A stretch of 46,340 nt of DNA. It comes from Gammaproteobacteria bacterium (lineage in GTDB: Bacteria; Pseudomonadota; Gammaproteobacteria; Burkholderiales; Rhodocyclaceae). Shown here piece after piece: positions 1-10,102 of the stretch; within the stretch, counting starts at the first letter, position 1; each line of letters begins with the position of its first letter. A model generated the notes under the pieces. The model had not been told where the DNA came from and ran no database searches. It saw nothing but the letters and a program-made list of their open reading frames with translations. The stretch covers positions 1 through 46,340 of the forward strand of contig JAHJHI010000024.1 of assembly GCA_018824085.1 (NCBI GenBank). The letters are read 5' to 3'. The position numbers and the translations under genes were made by a program.

Positions 1-297
1 GGCCGAGGCCGCGCGCGCGGCGGCTTCGGCCTGGCGCACGCGCGCGCCGGCGGCTGCCAGATCGAGGTTCTGCGCGCGCACACGCGCCAGCAGAGCGTCG
101 AGTTCCTCGCTGCCGAAGGCCCGCCACCATTCGGCATCGAGCGTGTCCTGGCCGACGCCGGCCACCACCGGCGCGTCGTACCGTGCCGGCAGCGGCGCGA
201 AAACCCGCTCCTGCGGCGCAACAGGCGGCACGGCGCATCCGCCGGCCAGCGCAACGACGACGGCCACCGCGGCGATCAGAGAGCGCGCATGCATCAT
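1..297 (-). CDS. NodT-family outer-membrane efflux lipoprotein, N-terminal part
   Basis: This is the first 99 codons of a gene read leftwards off the window edge. Reading back from position 297 gives a start MMHARSL, a hydrophobic stretch and a lipobox ending LAGGC, so the product should be a lipidated outer-membrane protein. The following EWWRAFGSEELDALLARVRAQN pattern (around residues 56-77) and the alanine-rich helix after it are typical of TolC/NodT-type channel proteins of tripartite exporters. It begins 2 bases after the macB stop, so it is the third gene of the macA-macB exporter operon and probably forms its outer-membrane duct. A second ATG one codon downstream is an equally possible start. 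The C-terminal part is outside the window. Confidence 0.85.
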   Translation of the reverse strand, partial: MMHARSLIAAVAVVVALAGGCAVPPVAPQERVFAPLPARYDAPVVAGVGQDTLDAEWWRAFGSEELDALLARVRAQNLDLAAAGARVRQAEAAARAASA

Positions 298-299
298 CG

Positions 300-2275
<1,976 letters not shown>

Positions 2276-2291
<16 letters not shown>

Positions 2292-3463
2292 GACGGACCG
2301 CCACCTGCCGCGGTCTCCGCGGTCACCAGCCGCTCGCCTTCACGCAGTCCGCCGGTGACTTCCGCCAGATGGCGGCTGCGCAGACCCAGGCTCAGCGTGC
2401 GTGTCTGGACGCGGCCGTCCGCGCCGAGCACGCGCGCGGTCGCGCCGCCGGTGTCCGCGTCGGTCGTGATCGCGGCCAGCGGCACGGCGAGCGCCGCCGC
2501 CACGCGCCCGGTCACGAAGACGACCTGCGCCGTCATCTGCGGCATCAGCGCGCCATCGGCGTTGTCCACGTCGAACAGCACGGTGTAGACCACGGCCTTC
2601 GTGGCCGCCGCCGGCGCGGCCGTGCCGGTACCCGCGTCCGTCACCGGCGGCGCGGGCAGCACCTGGCGCACCGTGCCGTCCCAGCGCCGGGCCGCACCCT
2701 GCCCGTGTCCTCCCAGCGTCGTGAAATGCACCGGCATGCCGGGCCGCACGCGGCCCACGTCAGCCTCGGACACATCGGTCCACACGGTCATCGCAGACAG
2801 GTCGGCGATGCGCAGGATGTCCGGCGTCTGGTACGTCGCGTTGAGGGTCTGTCCTTCGCGCGCCCGCACGCCGATGACGGTGCCGTCCATCGGCGCGTAG
2901 ATGCGCGTGTAGCCCAGACGCGCCTCTTCGGCGCGCTGCGTGGCCTGCGTCTGCGCGCGCTGCGCCTCCAGCAGGTCCATCTTCGCGGCGGCGGACGCGA
3001 GCATCGCCTCGGCCGTCTGCACGTCCTCGTCGCGCGTCGCGCCGTCGCGCGCCATCTGCCGCTGGCGCACCAGGCGATGCGTGGCCAGTACGTGCTGCGC
3101 GCGCTGGTCGGCCAGCTGGGCCGCCAGACCGGCAAGCGCCGCGCGCCCGGCATCCACCGTCGCCTGCTGCACGCTGGGGTCGATTTCCACCAGCAGCTGG
3201 CCGCGCACCACCTCGCTGCCCGGCTCCACGTGCAGGCGGGTGATCTGGCCCGACACCTGGGCACCGACGTCGACATACTTGCGCGGCTGCAGCGTGCCGA
3301 TCGCCGTCACATTCACTTCCACGTCGTGGCGCCCCACGGCGGTCGTCGCGTAGTCGACGCGCGGGCGCTGGGTCCACCACAGCGCGGCGCCGGCTGCCGT
3401 CAGCAGCAGCGCCACGCCGGCCACGCGACGCAGCGTGCGGCCGGAATTCCGGTTCTTCGTCAT
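2276..3463 (-). CDS. macA: MacA-type periplasmic adaptor (HlyD family)
   Basis: This 395-aa protein has an N-terminal membrane anchor (about residues 14-31), then a lipoyl/barrel region with the typical [20 protein letters not shown] pattern. A long helical hairpin follows ([20 protein letters not shown]... through the QTQATQR region), then a second half-barrel with [20 protein letters not shown]. This order matches MacA/PvdR adaptors, which link a MacB pump to an outer-membrane duct. It overlaps macB and lies 72 bases after the DUF3325 gene, so it may be cotranscribed with the metal-uptake genes upstream. Known relatives export macrolides or siderophores; the substrate here cannot be read from the sequence. 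Confidence 0.92.
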
Positions 3464-3535
3464 CAGGCAGTTCTTCAGTCAGTGGCCGCCGGCCCTTGCG
3501 GTCACCGGTCGGGCCATACGGCAATCATCTGCGCG

Positions 3536-3886
3536 TCAGCGCAGCCACGGGATCAGCGCCAGCAGGCCCGACGCAGCGCACACGGCGGCCGCGCCTGCGG
3601 CCAGACGCGGCCACGCCGCCCACAGGCCGGTCGTCAACAGCGCGCCGACGGTGAGAAACCCGAGCCAGGCCACCCAGCCCACGCCGGCTCCCCAGCCATC
3701 CAGGCTGACCTGCAGCGACGCGCCCAGCAACACGGCACCGGCCACACGCAGCGCGCGGCGCAGACGCGGCGGCACCGACCGGCGGCCGGTCGCCTGTTCG
3801 AAGTGGCGACCCATGGCAAAGCACAGCGCGGCCATGCCCGCATACGCGAGCGCGCAGGCCAGCACCGCCGGCAACAGCCCCGTCAC
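3536..3886 (-). CDS. DUF3325-family small membrane protein
   Basis: A 116-aa protein is predicted from a GTG start that overlaps the stop of the PepSY gene in a GTGA tetranucleotide, a typical sign of translational coupling. It is almost wholly hydrophobic, with three likely membrane segments (beginning GLLPAVLACALAYAGMAALC), and has the GRHFEQATGR stretch common in DUF3325 proteins. The family has no proven function but recurs with PepSY membrane proteins, DUF3649 proteins and TonB-dependent siderophore receptors, which is exactly the order seen here. It is probably an inner-membrane accessory of ferric-chelate handling (inference). A longer reading frame in the same phase extends far upstream inside the PepSY gene and is not credible. 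Confidence 0.75.
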   Translation of the reverse strand: MTGLLPAVLACALAYAGMAALCFAMGRHFEQATGRRSVPPRLRRALRVAGAVLLGASLQVSLDGWGAGVGWVAWLGFLTVGALLTTGLWAAWPRLAAGAAAVCAASGLLALIPWLR

Positions 3887-5595
3887 GACGCGCCACCCGG
3901 TGAATCGAGCGTGGCCGCCGCACGACGGCCGGACGCGGCGCGCGCCGGCACTGCCGCGCGCGGGCGGACGCGCAGCGCGGCAATGCCCGCCAGCAGGCCG
4001 AGGACCATGCAGGTCGCTTCCACGCCGACGCTTTCGAGGTCGCCGCGCGCCAGTTCGGCCAGCAGGTGGTCGCCCGTCGTCAGCGCGTTTGCCAGCGGCA
4101 GCAACAGGCACAGTGCGGCCAGTGTCGCGAGCTGGTCGCGCCAGGCACGGGAGGGCGGGCGCACGAAGGCGTGCAGCAGCGCCAGCGCCCAGCCGGCAAA
4201 GAACATCCCCTGCTCCCAGTCCGCGCGCTGGCCGATGGACAGCGGCAGCAGGCGGTTCGCCCACAGATAGGCCACGCAGGCGATCGGCAGTCCGGCGATG
4301 GCGGCGACATTGAGCGCCTCGATGACGCGATGCATGCGCGGCGTCCATGCGCCGAACCCGTCGGTCCGCGCGGCGCGGCGCTTGACCATGAACAGCACGG
4401 CGCCGGTGCCCATCATGGCGGTGCCTGCGAGACCGCACAGGAAGTAGAGCCACTTCATCGACACGCCGCCGAAACCCGCCATGTGCAGGTTGCCCATCAC
4501 CTGGCTGGTGAAGCTGGCCGCACCGTCCCCGGCGCCGCCGGGCTGGCGCACGTGCAGCACCTCGCCCTCGGGCGAGAACGCCACCATGCCGCTGGTGGCG
4601 GACATGCGGCGTTCCAGACCAGGCGCGTCGTTCCAGCCATAGACGCCGATGCGCATGCCGGCGTCGCCCGGGTGATCGATCACGACGGCGCGGACCGGCT
4701 GCCCCATGAGCTGTCCGGCGCGCGCGGCGAACGGTTCGAGATCGGGCACGGCCATCGCACGGCCGGTGCGCGCGTGCGGCACCGGCGACGACAGCGCTGC
4801 CGCGTGGCGCACCCGCGCGCCGGCGTCGGTGCCGTAGTGGGTCATCACGCCCGCGGGCAGGAACAGCGTCGCGGTAAACACGATGCCGGTGTAGGCGATC
4901 ATCAGCTGGAACGGCAGGCTCAGCACGGCCACCGCGTTGTGTGCGTCAAGCCAGCTGCGCGCACCCCGGTGCGGCCGGAACGTGAAGAAGTCGCGGAAGA
5001 TGCGCCGGTGACTGATGACGCCGGACACCAGCGCCACCAGCGCGGCCATGGCAGCGATCGCGACGATCCACAGACCTGCGGTGCCGGCGTGCAGCGTGTA
5101 GTGGAAGTCGACGAAATGATGACCGCCGTGCGTTCCGCGCACCGGCCCCGCCGGTGCGGCATCCGGCAACGGCGCACCGGTGGCCGGATCGAGCCGGGCC
5201 ATCACGTACCGGCGCTCCGCGTCGAACCAGTAGGCGCGCAGCTCGCCACCGCCATTCGCATCGGCGGGCCAGATTTCCCACATGTCCTGCGTCGCGTGAT
5301 GCTGTGCCATGTAAGCCACGGCGCGGGCCAGACGCTGGCCACGATCGGCGCCGGCCGTGCCGGTCACGGCAGCGGCGGAGGCCGCCTCCAGGGCCGCCTC
5401 TTCGGCGTGGTGTTCCGGCGTCATCCAGTGGCTGATCGGGTCTTCGAATACCGCCAGCGTGCCGGTCAGGAACACCGCGTACAGCAACCAGGAGAACCAC
5501 AGGCCGCACCAGGTGTGCAGCCAGGCCATGGACTGGCGCAGGCCGGCGCCGGACGCCTGCTTCGGCGCGTTTGCCGCGGACAGCGCGTCGTTCAT
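3883..5595 (-). CDS. PepSY-associated membrane protein (PiuB-like, iron uptake)
   Basis: The 570-aa product starts with the family hallmark SMAWLHTWCGLWFSWLLYAVFLTGTLAVF (about residues 22-50): a first membrane helix preceded by a conserved His. Further membrane helices with HxxH-type histidines occur near HGGHHFVDFHYTLHAG and HNAVAVLSLPFQ, and in the last third. PepSY_TM proteins sit in the inner membrane beside TonB receptors, and some reduce ferric iron or release it from siderophores. The gene overlaps DUF3649 upstream (ATGA) and DUF3325 downstream (GTGA). It is therefore one of a tightly coupled set below the FecA-type receptor. A ferric-chelate reductase role is inference from the family. 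Confidence 0.88.
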   Translation of the reverse strand: MNDALSAANAPKQASGAGLRQSMAWLHTWCGLWFSWLLYAVFLTGTLAVFEDPISHWMTPEHHAEEAALEAASAAAVTGTAGADRGQRLARAVAYMAQHHATQDMWEIWPADANGGGELRAYWFDAERRYVMARLDPATGAPLPDAAPAGPVRGTHGGHHFVDFHYTLHAGTAGLWIVAIAAMAALVALVSGVISHRRIFRDFFTFRPHRGARSWLDAHNAVAVLSLPFQLMIAYTGIVFTATLFLPAGVMTHYGTDAGARVRHAAALSSPVPHARTGRAMAVPDLEPFAARAGQLMGQPVRAVVIDHPGDAGMRIGVYGWNDAPGLERRMSATSGMVAFSPEGEVLHVRQPGGAGDGAASFTSQVMGNLHMAGFGGVSMKWLYFLCGLAGTAMMGTGAVLFMVKRRAARTDGFGAWTPRMHRVIEALNVAAIAGLPIACVAYLWANRLLPLSIGQRADWEQGMFFAGWALALLHAFVRPPSRAWRDQLATLAALCLLLPLANALTTGDHLLAELARGDLESVGVEATCMVLGLLAGIAALRVRPRAAVPARAASGRRAAATLDSPGGAS

Positions 5596-5882
5596 GCGCC
5601 GGGCCCCCGCATCAGCAGGCCGAACGCCGCCATCGCGAGAGCGGGCAGCAACAGCCCGGCCGATGCGCGGCGCAGATCAGTCTGCGTGAACGTCCAGAGC
5701 ACCGCCAGCACATGCACGACGAAACCCGCCAGGGTGGCGGCCAGCACGGCCTGCGCGAGCGACGCCGGCAGCAGTGGCGGCACGGCCATCGCAAAAGCGG
5801 ACGCCAGCGCATAGCCGCCGAACACGGCCAGCGCGACGCGCGCGGCGAGACGCCAGCCCGGCGCCATGCGCGGCAGCGCCAT
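5592..5882 (-). CDS. DUF3649-family small membrane protein
   Basis: This 96-aa protein has two or three hydrophobic helices (ARVALAVFGGYALASAFAMA, then LAQAVLAATLAGFVVHVLAVLWTF) and a basic connector TQTDLRRA. That matches DUF3649 proteins, which occur almost only next to TonB-dependent siderophore receptors and PepSY proteins. Its ATG overlaps the receptor stop by one base (TGATG) and its own stop overlaps the PepSY start (ATGA), so all three are probably translated as one coupled unit. The biochemical function of the family is unknown. Confidence 0.8.
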   Translation of the reverse strand: MALPRMAPGWRLAARVALAVFGGYALASAFAMAVPPLLPASLAQAVLAATLAGFVVHVLAVLWTFTQTDLRRASAGLLLPALAMAAFGLLMRGPGA

Positions 5883-8242
5883 CAGAACGCCACCCGGGCC
5901 GCGAGACTGAGCGTGCGCGGCGCGCCCGGCATCAGATAGTTGGCGCCGTTGTAGACCCAGTACTCCCGATCAGCCAGATTCTGGATCGCCGCCGTGAAGG
6001 TGACATCGCGCCCGGCCACGGGCAGTGCGTAGTTCACGCCCGCGTCGAACACCGTGTAGGCCGCGATGGCGTACGAGTTGGCCGTGTTCATCATTGACGA
6101 GCCAACGTGCTTGCCGCCCAGCGACAGGCTCAGGCCGCGCACCGCGGCCACCTGCCAGTCGGCCCGCAGCGCCGCCTGCAGGTGGGGCGTGCCGGTGGTG
6201 CGCTGGTCTTCGAGGCCGGCGTTGTTCTCGATGTAGGTCGATTCCAGCAGCATCACGCCACCGGTCAGCCACAGGTCACTGACAACGCGCAGGCGGGCGT
6301 TCAGGTCGATCCCCTCGTAGCGCGTCACGCCGTCCTGCACCAGGTAGTTCGCGCGCTCGTATTCGGCCGTTCGGTCGAGACGGAACAGCGCGACGGTGCC
6401 GCCCCACGCCGGCCGGTCGACCTTGTAGCCGATCTCGTACTGCCGGCTCTTGATCGGTCCGAGCGGAATGTTGGCGTTGGCGAGGCCGACGCGCGGCGTG
6501 CCGCCCCGCTCCAGCGACTCCACCGCGCTGACGTATGCCGTGGAGTCCGCCGTCGGCTTGAACAGCAGCGCCAGCGTGGGCGTGACCGGATCACGCTTGT
6601 AGCGGGCCGTGGCAGCGCCCGTCCGGTTCAGGTTGGTCTGGTCGAATTCCGTGTAGCGCGCACCGGCGATCAGCGACCAGCGTTCGCTGAACCGGATGGT
6701 GTCGCTGACGAAGAGTGCCGTCTGCTTGATCGAACTGCCCTTGTAGAGCCGGTGCGACGCCGCCTTGCCGGAGATCGCGAGCGTGGAATCCGCGTGGATG
6801 TTCCCCGCCCCGATGTTGCCGACATACGTCGACTCCGAATCCGAACGCGTCGTGAGCTCCTGGCGCGACGCGCCGAAGGTCAGCTGGTGGCCGATGCTGC
6901 CGGTGCGCACCTCGCCTTCGACCATGGCCTGCAGCGCGTCGAATTCGGTGACGAAGCGGTAGGACGAGGCGTCGGCCGTGTAGTTGCCGGCCCGATCGCT
7001 CACGTACAGCGTGCTGTAGTGGTAGTCGATGTCGCGATGCGTGGTGCGCCACGACACGTTCGCGCGCCAGTCCGGCGCGAATCGCCACTGCAGGCCCGCG
7101 GTGAAGATGCGGTTGTCCGTGTTGTAGTAGCTGCCCTCGGGCTGGGTGGCGATGTCCGGGTCCACGGTGGACGGAATGGCCTGCAGCGCACCCACGCTCA
7201 CGCCCCAGAAATTGTTGCCGGTGGACAGGCGATCGGCATGGATCACGTCGAACGTCGCCGTCAGGTCGCGCGTCAGGCGCGCGTCGAGCGCGAGGGATGC
7301 GACCGTGCGCCGCAGCTCGCCGCGATTGACATAGGTATCGCCTTCCTCGTGCGCGACGTTCACGCGGTAACCGAAGCGCCCGTCCTCGCCGAAGCGTCCG
7401 CCCGCGTCCAGCGCCTCGCTCCACAGCGAATCCGACTTGTAGCCGACCGTCAGGCTGGCACGCGAGTCTTCCGTCGGCCGTTTCATCACGTAGTTGGCGA
7501 TGCCGCCGGGCGCGCCGAAGCCGTGCATGAAGCCGCTCAGCCCCTTCAGCAGATCGATGCGCTCGAACGGCTCCAGCGGCATGGTGTTGCCCCAGGCGTC
7601 CATCGGCAGGCCGTCCACCTTGAAGCCGTTGCTGGTGTCCAGACCCAATCCGCGCACGGAAAACGACGCGCTCTGGCCGTATTCACCGCCGGTCTGCTGG
7701 GTCGACGCGTCGTAGCGGAAAGCCTGCTCCACCGAGGTGACCAGACGCTCCTCGATCTCCTCGCTGCCGACGGAACTGACGGAAAACGGCGTATCCAGCA
7801 CGCTGCGGCTGCCCAGCGCACCGGCCGACGCAACGCGCTTCAGACTGGCTGCAGGGCTGCCGCCACGCGCCGTCACGGCGACTGCGGCGAGTGTGGTATC
7901 CGCGGCCGGCTTGCCGGCGCCGGGCTGCGGCGCGCGCCGCACGATCACCTCGCTGCCGCGGATGTCGGCCGCGAGGCCGCTGCCGGACAGGAGGCGGTCC
8001 AGCGCCTCGCGCACGGTCAGCGTGCCGGCGACGGCCGGTGCCTGGCGGCCGGCGACGAGGTCCGGATGGACCATCAGCTGCAGCCCGGCCTGGCGGGCCA
8101 GTTCATTGAGTGCGTTGCCGAGCGGCTGTGCCGGCAGCGCGATGTGGCTGGCGGCGGCGGACTGGGCGACGGCAGTGCCGGCGAAGCCGGCCAGCGTCAG
8201 CGCGACGGCCAGCGGGGCGAGGAGAAAGCGCGGGTGAAACAT
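5882..8242 (-). CDS. TonB-dependent siderophore receptor with STN signalling domain (FecA type)
   Basis: The 786-aa protein begins with a signal peptide (about 1-26, cut after AVAQ) and then an STN domain (about 35-105, with GNALNELARQAGLQL and TVREALDRLL) that contacts a FecR-type anti-sigma factor. The plug domain follows (VLDTPFSVSSVGSEEIEE..., FSVRGLGLDTSNGFKVDGLP, GGIANYVMKRP), then a 22-strand-type barrel ending in aromatic AARVAF, the usual sorting signal. It imports a ferric chelate through the outer membrane using TonB energy. The gene lies directly after fecI and fecR genes in the same direction, so it is a cell-surface-signalling receptor that probably induces its own operon. The exact siderophore is not predictable. 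Confidence 0.93.
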   Translation of the reverse strand: MFHPRFLLAPLAVALTLAGFAGTAVAQSAAASHIALPAQPLGNALNELARQAGLQLMVHPDLVAGRQAPAVAGTLTVREALDRLLSGSGLAADIRGSEVIVRRAPQPGAGKPAADTTLAAVAVTARGGSPAASLKRVASAGALGSRSVLDTPFSVSSVGSEEIEERLVTSVEQAFRYDASTQQTGGEYGQSASFSVRGLGLDTSNGFKVDGLPMDAWGNTMPLEPFERIDLLKGLSGFMHGFGAPGGIANYVMKRPTEDSRASLTVGYKSDSLWSEALDAGGRFGEDGRFGYRVNVAHEEGDTYVNRGELRRTVASLALDARLTRDLTATFDVIHADRLSTGNNFWGVSVGALQAIPSTVDPDIATQPEGSYYNTDNRIFTAGLQWRFAPDWRANVSWRTTHRDIDYHYSTLYVSDRAGNYTADASSYRFVTEFDALQAMVEGEVRTGSIGHQLTFGASRQELTTRSDSESTYVGNIGAGNIHADSTLAISGKAASHRLYKGSSIKQTALFVSDTIRFSERWSLIAGARYTEFDQTNLNRTGAATARYKRDPVTPTLALLFKPTADSTAYVSAVESLERGGTPRVGLANANIPLGPIKSRQYEIGYKVDRPAWGGTVALFRLDRTAEYERANYLVQDGVTRYEGIDLNARLRVVSDLWLTGGVMLLESTYIENNAGLEDQRTTGTPHLQAALRADWQVAAVRGLSLSLGGKHVGSSMMNTANSYAIAAYTVFDAGVNYALPVAGRDVTFTAAIQNLADREYWVYNGANYLMPGAPRTLSLAARVAF

Positions 8243-8252
8243 GGGTTGATGA

Positions 8253-8286
8253 CTCCACAGGCAGATGATCGGGTTCTGCTGTGGAG
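8253..8286 (-). other. Inverted repeat between fecR-like gene and receptor gene
   Basis: CTCCACAG (8253-8260) pairs with CTGTGGAG (8279-8286). The pairing continues inward with GCAGA against TCTGC if one base is bulged, leaving a short loop. It lies in the 99-base gap between the FecR and receptor genes, close upstream of the receptor start. There is no T-run after it, so it is more likely an mRNA stability or attenuation element than a simple terminator. Confidence 0.5.
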
Positions 8287-8341
8287 ACGCACGACGCGCC
8301 AGGATGTTGAGGTCGGTGCCGGAAATATTTTCCGGCGGCGG

Positions 8342-9424
8342 TCAGCGCGGGTCCGTCAGACGGATTTCGGTGACCTCGCCGGACGGCGCCAGAAGCACCG
8401 GCAGCACGCGCGGCAGCGCGCGCGCAAACGCGTCGAGCCGGCGCAAGTCGAAGCTGCCGCTGACGCGCAGCGCGGCCACGCGCGGATCACGGATGACGAG
8501 ATCCGGCGCGCCGTAGCGGCCGAATTCGGCCAGCGCCTGCGCGAGCGTGGTGCCGTCGAACTCGACGCGTGATTCGCGCCACAGCGCCACGCTGGCCGAC
8601 GCATTGGCGTGCACCGGCCCGATCGCGCCCTGCGCATCGGTGACGACGCCCTGCCCCCCCGCGAGCTGCACCGCCAGCCCGTCCGGTCCGCCGTCAAGTT
8701 GCGCCACGCGCACCCGGCCCTCTTCCACCGTCACGCTGACCGCGCCTTCGTGCAGGCCCGAGCGGGTGTTGCGCACCGCGAACCGGGTGCCGACAACGGT
8801 GATGCGAAGCGGCCCGGCCAGCACGTCGAACGGACGCTGCGCGTCGGCCTGCACCGAAAACATCGCCTGCCCTTCCGGCAGCCGCACCTCGCGCCGGTCG
8901 CGGAAAAAGGTTGCGTCGGCACGCGTGGCGGTGTCCAGCCACAGCGTGCTGCCATCCGGCAGCCGGACCTCCTTCTGCTGTCCGCGCGCGGTGGCGACCT
9001 GCAGGCTGAACACCGGCGCGGCGCGCCATGCGTCCCATCCCCACCAGCCGGCACCGATCATGACGAAGGCAACGGCCGCCGCGGCAGCGTGCATCGCCGC
9101 GCCGTCGGCGATGCCGAACCACGACGCCAGGGCAAAGCGGCGCCTTGGCGGCGCGCGCCGGCGCGTGGCGGCCGGACGCACGGTTTCCAGACCGGCCCAC
9201 AGGGCCTGCAGGCGATCGAACGCCGCGCGATGGCGCGCGTCGGCGGCCAGCCATTCGTCGAACTGCGCGGCCTCGGCCGGCGTCAGTCCTTCCTGACGGC
9301 GCACCAGCCAGTCCGCGGCGGCCACGTCACCGGCATCCTGGCCGTCCATGAACGCGGCCAGCTCGCGCGCGTCATCGTCGTCCTGACGGACGGGGGCGGC
9401 AGACCGGGAAGAAAACGGATTCAT
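8342..9424 (-). CDS. fecR: FecR-type anti-sigma factor / signal transducer
   Basis: This 360-aa protein has the order expected of FecR. A cytoplasmic N-terminal domain (about 16-80) with AADWLVRRQEGLTPAEAAQF and AFDRLQALWA binds the sigma factor. One membrane helix follows (about 110-130), then a periplasmic FecR domain with QQKEVRLPDGSTLWLDT and a C-terminal secretin/STN-like region (FDGTTLAQALAEFGRYG..., RVSGSFDLRRLDAFA) that meets the receptor. It holds the ECF sigma factor until a loaded receptor signals. It lies 97 bases downstream of the sigma gene and 99 bases upstream of the STN-containing receptor, the classical fecI-fecR-fecA order. Confidence 0.92.
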   Translation of the reverse strand: MNPFSSRSAAPVRQDDDDARELAAFMDGQDAGDVAAADWLVRRQEGLTPAEAAQFDEWLAADARHRAAFDRLQALWAGLETVRPAATRRRAPPRRRFALASWFGIADGAAMHAAAAAVAFVMIGAGWWGWDAWRAAPVFSLQVATARGQQKEVRLPDGSTLWLDTATRADATFFRDRREVRLPEGQAMFSVQADAQRPFDVLAGPLRITVVGTRFAVRNTRSGLHEGAVSVTVEEGRVRVAQLDGGPDGLAVQLAGGQGVVTDAQGAIGPVHANASASVALWRESRVEFDGTTLAQALAEFGRYGAPDLVIRDPRVAALRVSGSFDLRRLDAFARALPRVLPVLLAPSGEVTEIRLTDPR

Positions 9425-9521
9425 GGGACGGGAGCGAAGGGCGGACGGTGTCGGCGCGCGGGCGTCGGGAGGGGCAAGCTTGCCACAAGCATGCCGTGTT
9501 CAACATCTGCGCACCACGCGT

Positions 9522-10043
9522 TCAGCGCCGCTGCGGTTCCCCGGATGCTGCGCCCGCCCCGCGCAGGCGGTCGTCGCAGGCCTTGCAGGCGAGCACGGCG
9601 CGGATGACGTGCTGCGCCACCATGTTGCGCGAAATGCCCATGCGGCTTGCCACCTCGGCGTGCGTCAGGCCCTCGAAACGATTCAGCACGAAGGCCTCGC
9701 GACAGCGCGCGGGCAGCCTGTCGATGACGTCGAGCATGGCGCTCGTGTACTGGCTGGCGTCCAGCGCCTCCTCCGGCTGCAGGTCGCGCCGTGCGTGCGG
9801 GCAGTCGGCGCCGGTCAGCGCGTCCAGGCTTTCGTGATCGCGCATCCGTTCGCGCCGGTGCCGGTCGGTCAGCAGGTTGCGCGCAATGCGGTAGAGCAGC
9901 GCGCGCGGCTCCGTCACGGCCTGGGACCGGCCAAGCGCGATCACGCGTGCATAGGTTTCCTGAACCACGTCGGATGCCGCATCCCGGTCCTGGAGCGTGT
10001 GGGCGCAGAAGTTCAGCAGTTCTCGGTAGAAATGGACAGCCAT
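9522..10043 (-). CDS. fecI: FecI-type ECF sigma factor
   Basis: From the ATG at 10043 the product is 173 aa, the normal size for the FecI group. Region 2 is visible as DAASDVVQETYARVIAL followed by PRALLYRIARNLLTDRHRR. Region 4 follows as IDRLPARCREAFVLNRFEGLTHAEVASRMGIS with a clear helix-turn-helix. The protein directs RNA polymerase to the receptor operon when FecR releases it. An upstream in-frame start at 10079 would add 12 residues unlike the family, so the inner ATG with MAVHFYRELLNF is preferred. A Fur-box-like site lies 41-59 bases upstream, so iron repression of this gene is likely. Confidence 0.9.
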   Translation of the reverse strand: MAVHFYRELLNFCAHTLQDRDAASDVVQETYARVIALGRSQAVTEPRALLYRIARNLLTDRHRRERMRDHESLDALTGADCPHARRDLQPEEALDASQYTSAMLDVIDRLPARCREAFVLNRFEGLTHAEVASRMGISRNMVAQHVIRAVLACKACDDRLRGAGAASGEPQRR

Positions 10044-10083
10044 GGGACAAAGGACGGGGATGGCGCGCGAGCGCAACAACGAG

Positions 10084-10102
10084 AACAGGAATTATTCGCA
10101 TT
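10084..10102 (-). promoter_or_regulatory. Fur-box-like operator upstream of fecI
   Basis: Read on the minus strand the 19 bases are AATGCGAATAATTCCTGTT. They match 15 of 19 positions of the common fecI-type Fur site AATGAGAATAATTCTCATT. The site sits between the PepSY gene stop (10103) and the sigma factor start (10043), where an iron-repressed promoter would be expected. The match was made by eye and binding is inferred. Confidence 0.6.

Noticed and set aside
6107-8572. 821-aa plus-strand frame opposite the FecA-type receptor
   Set aside because: It shows no protein-like motifs, while the minus strand encodes a complete receptor with signal peptide, STN, plug and barrel.
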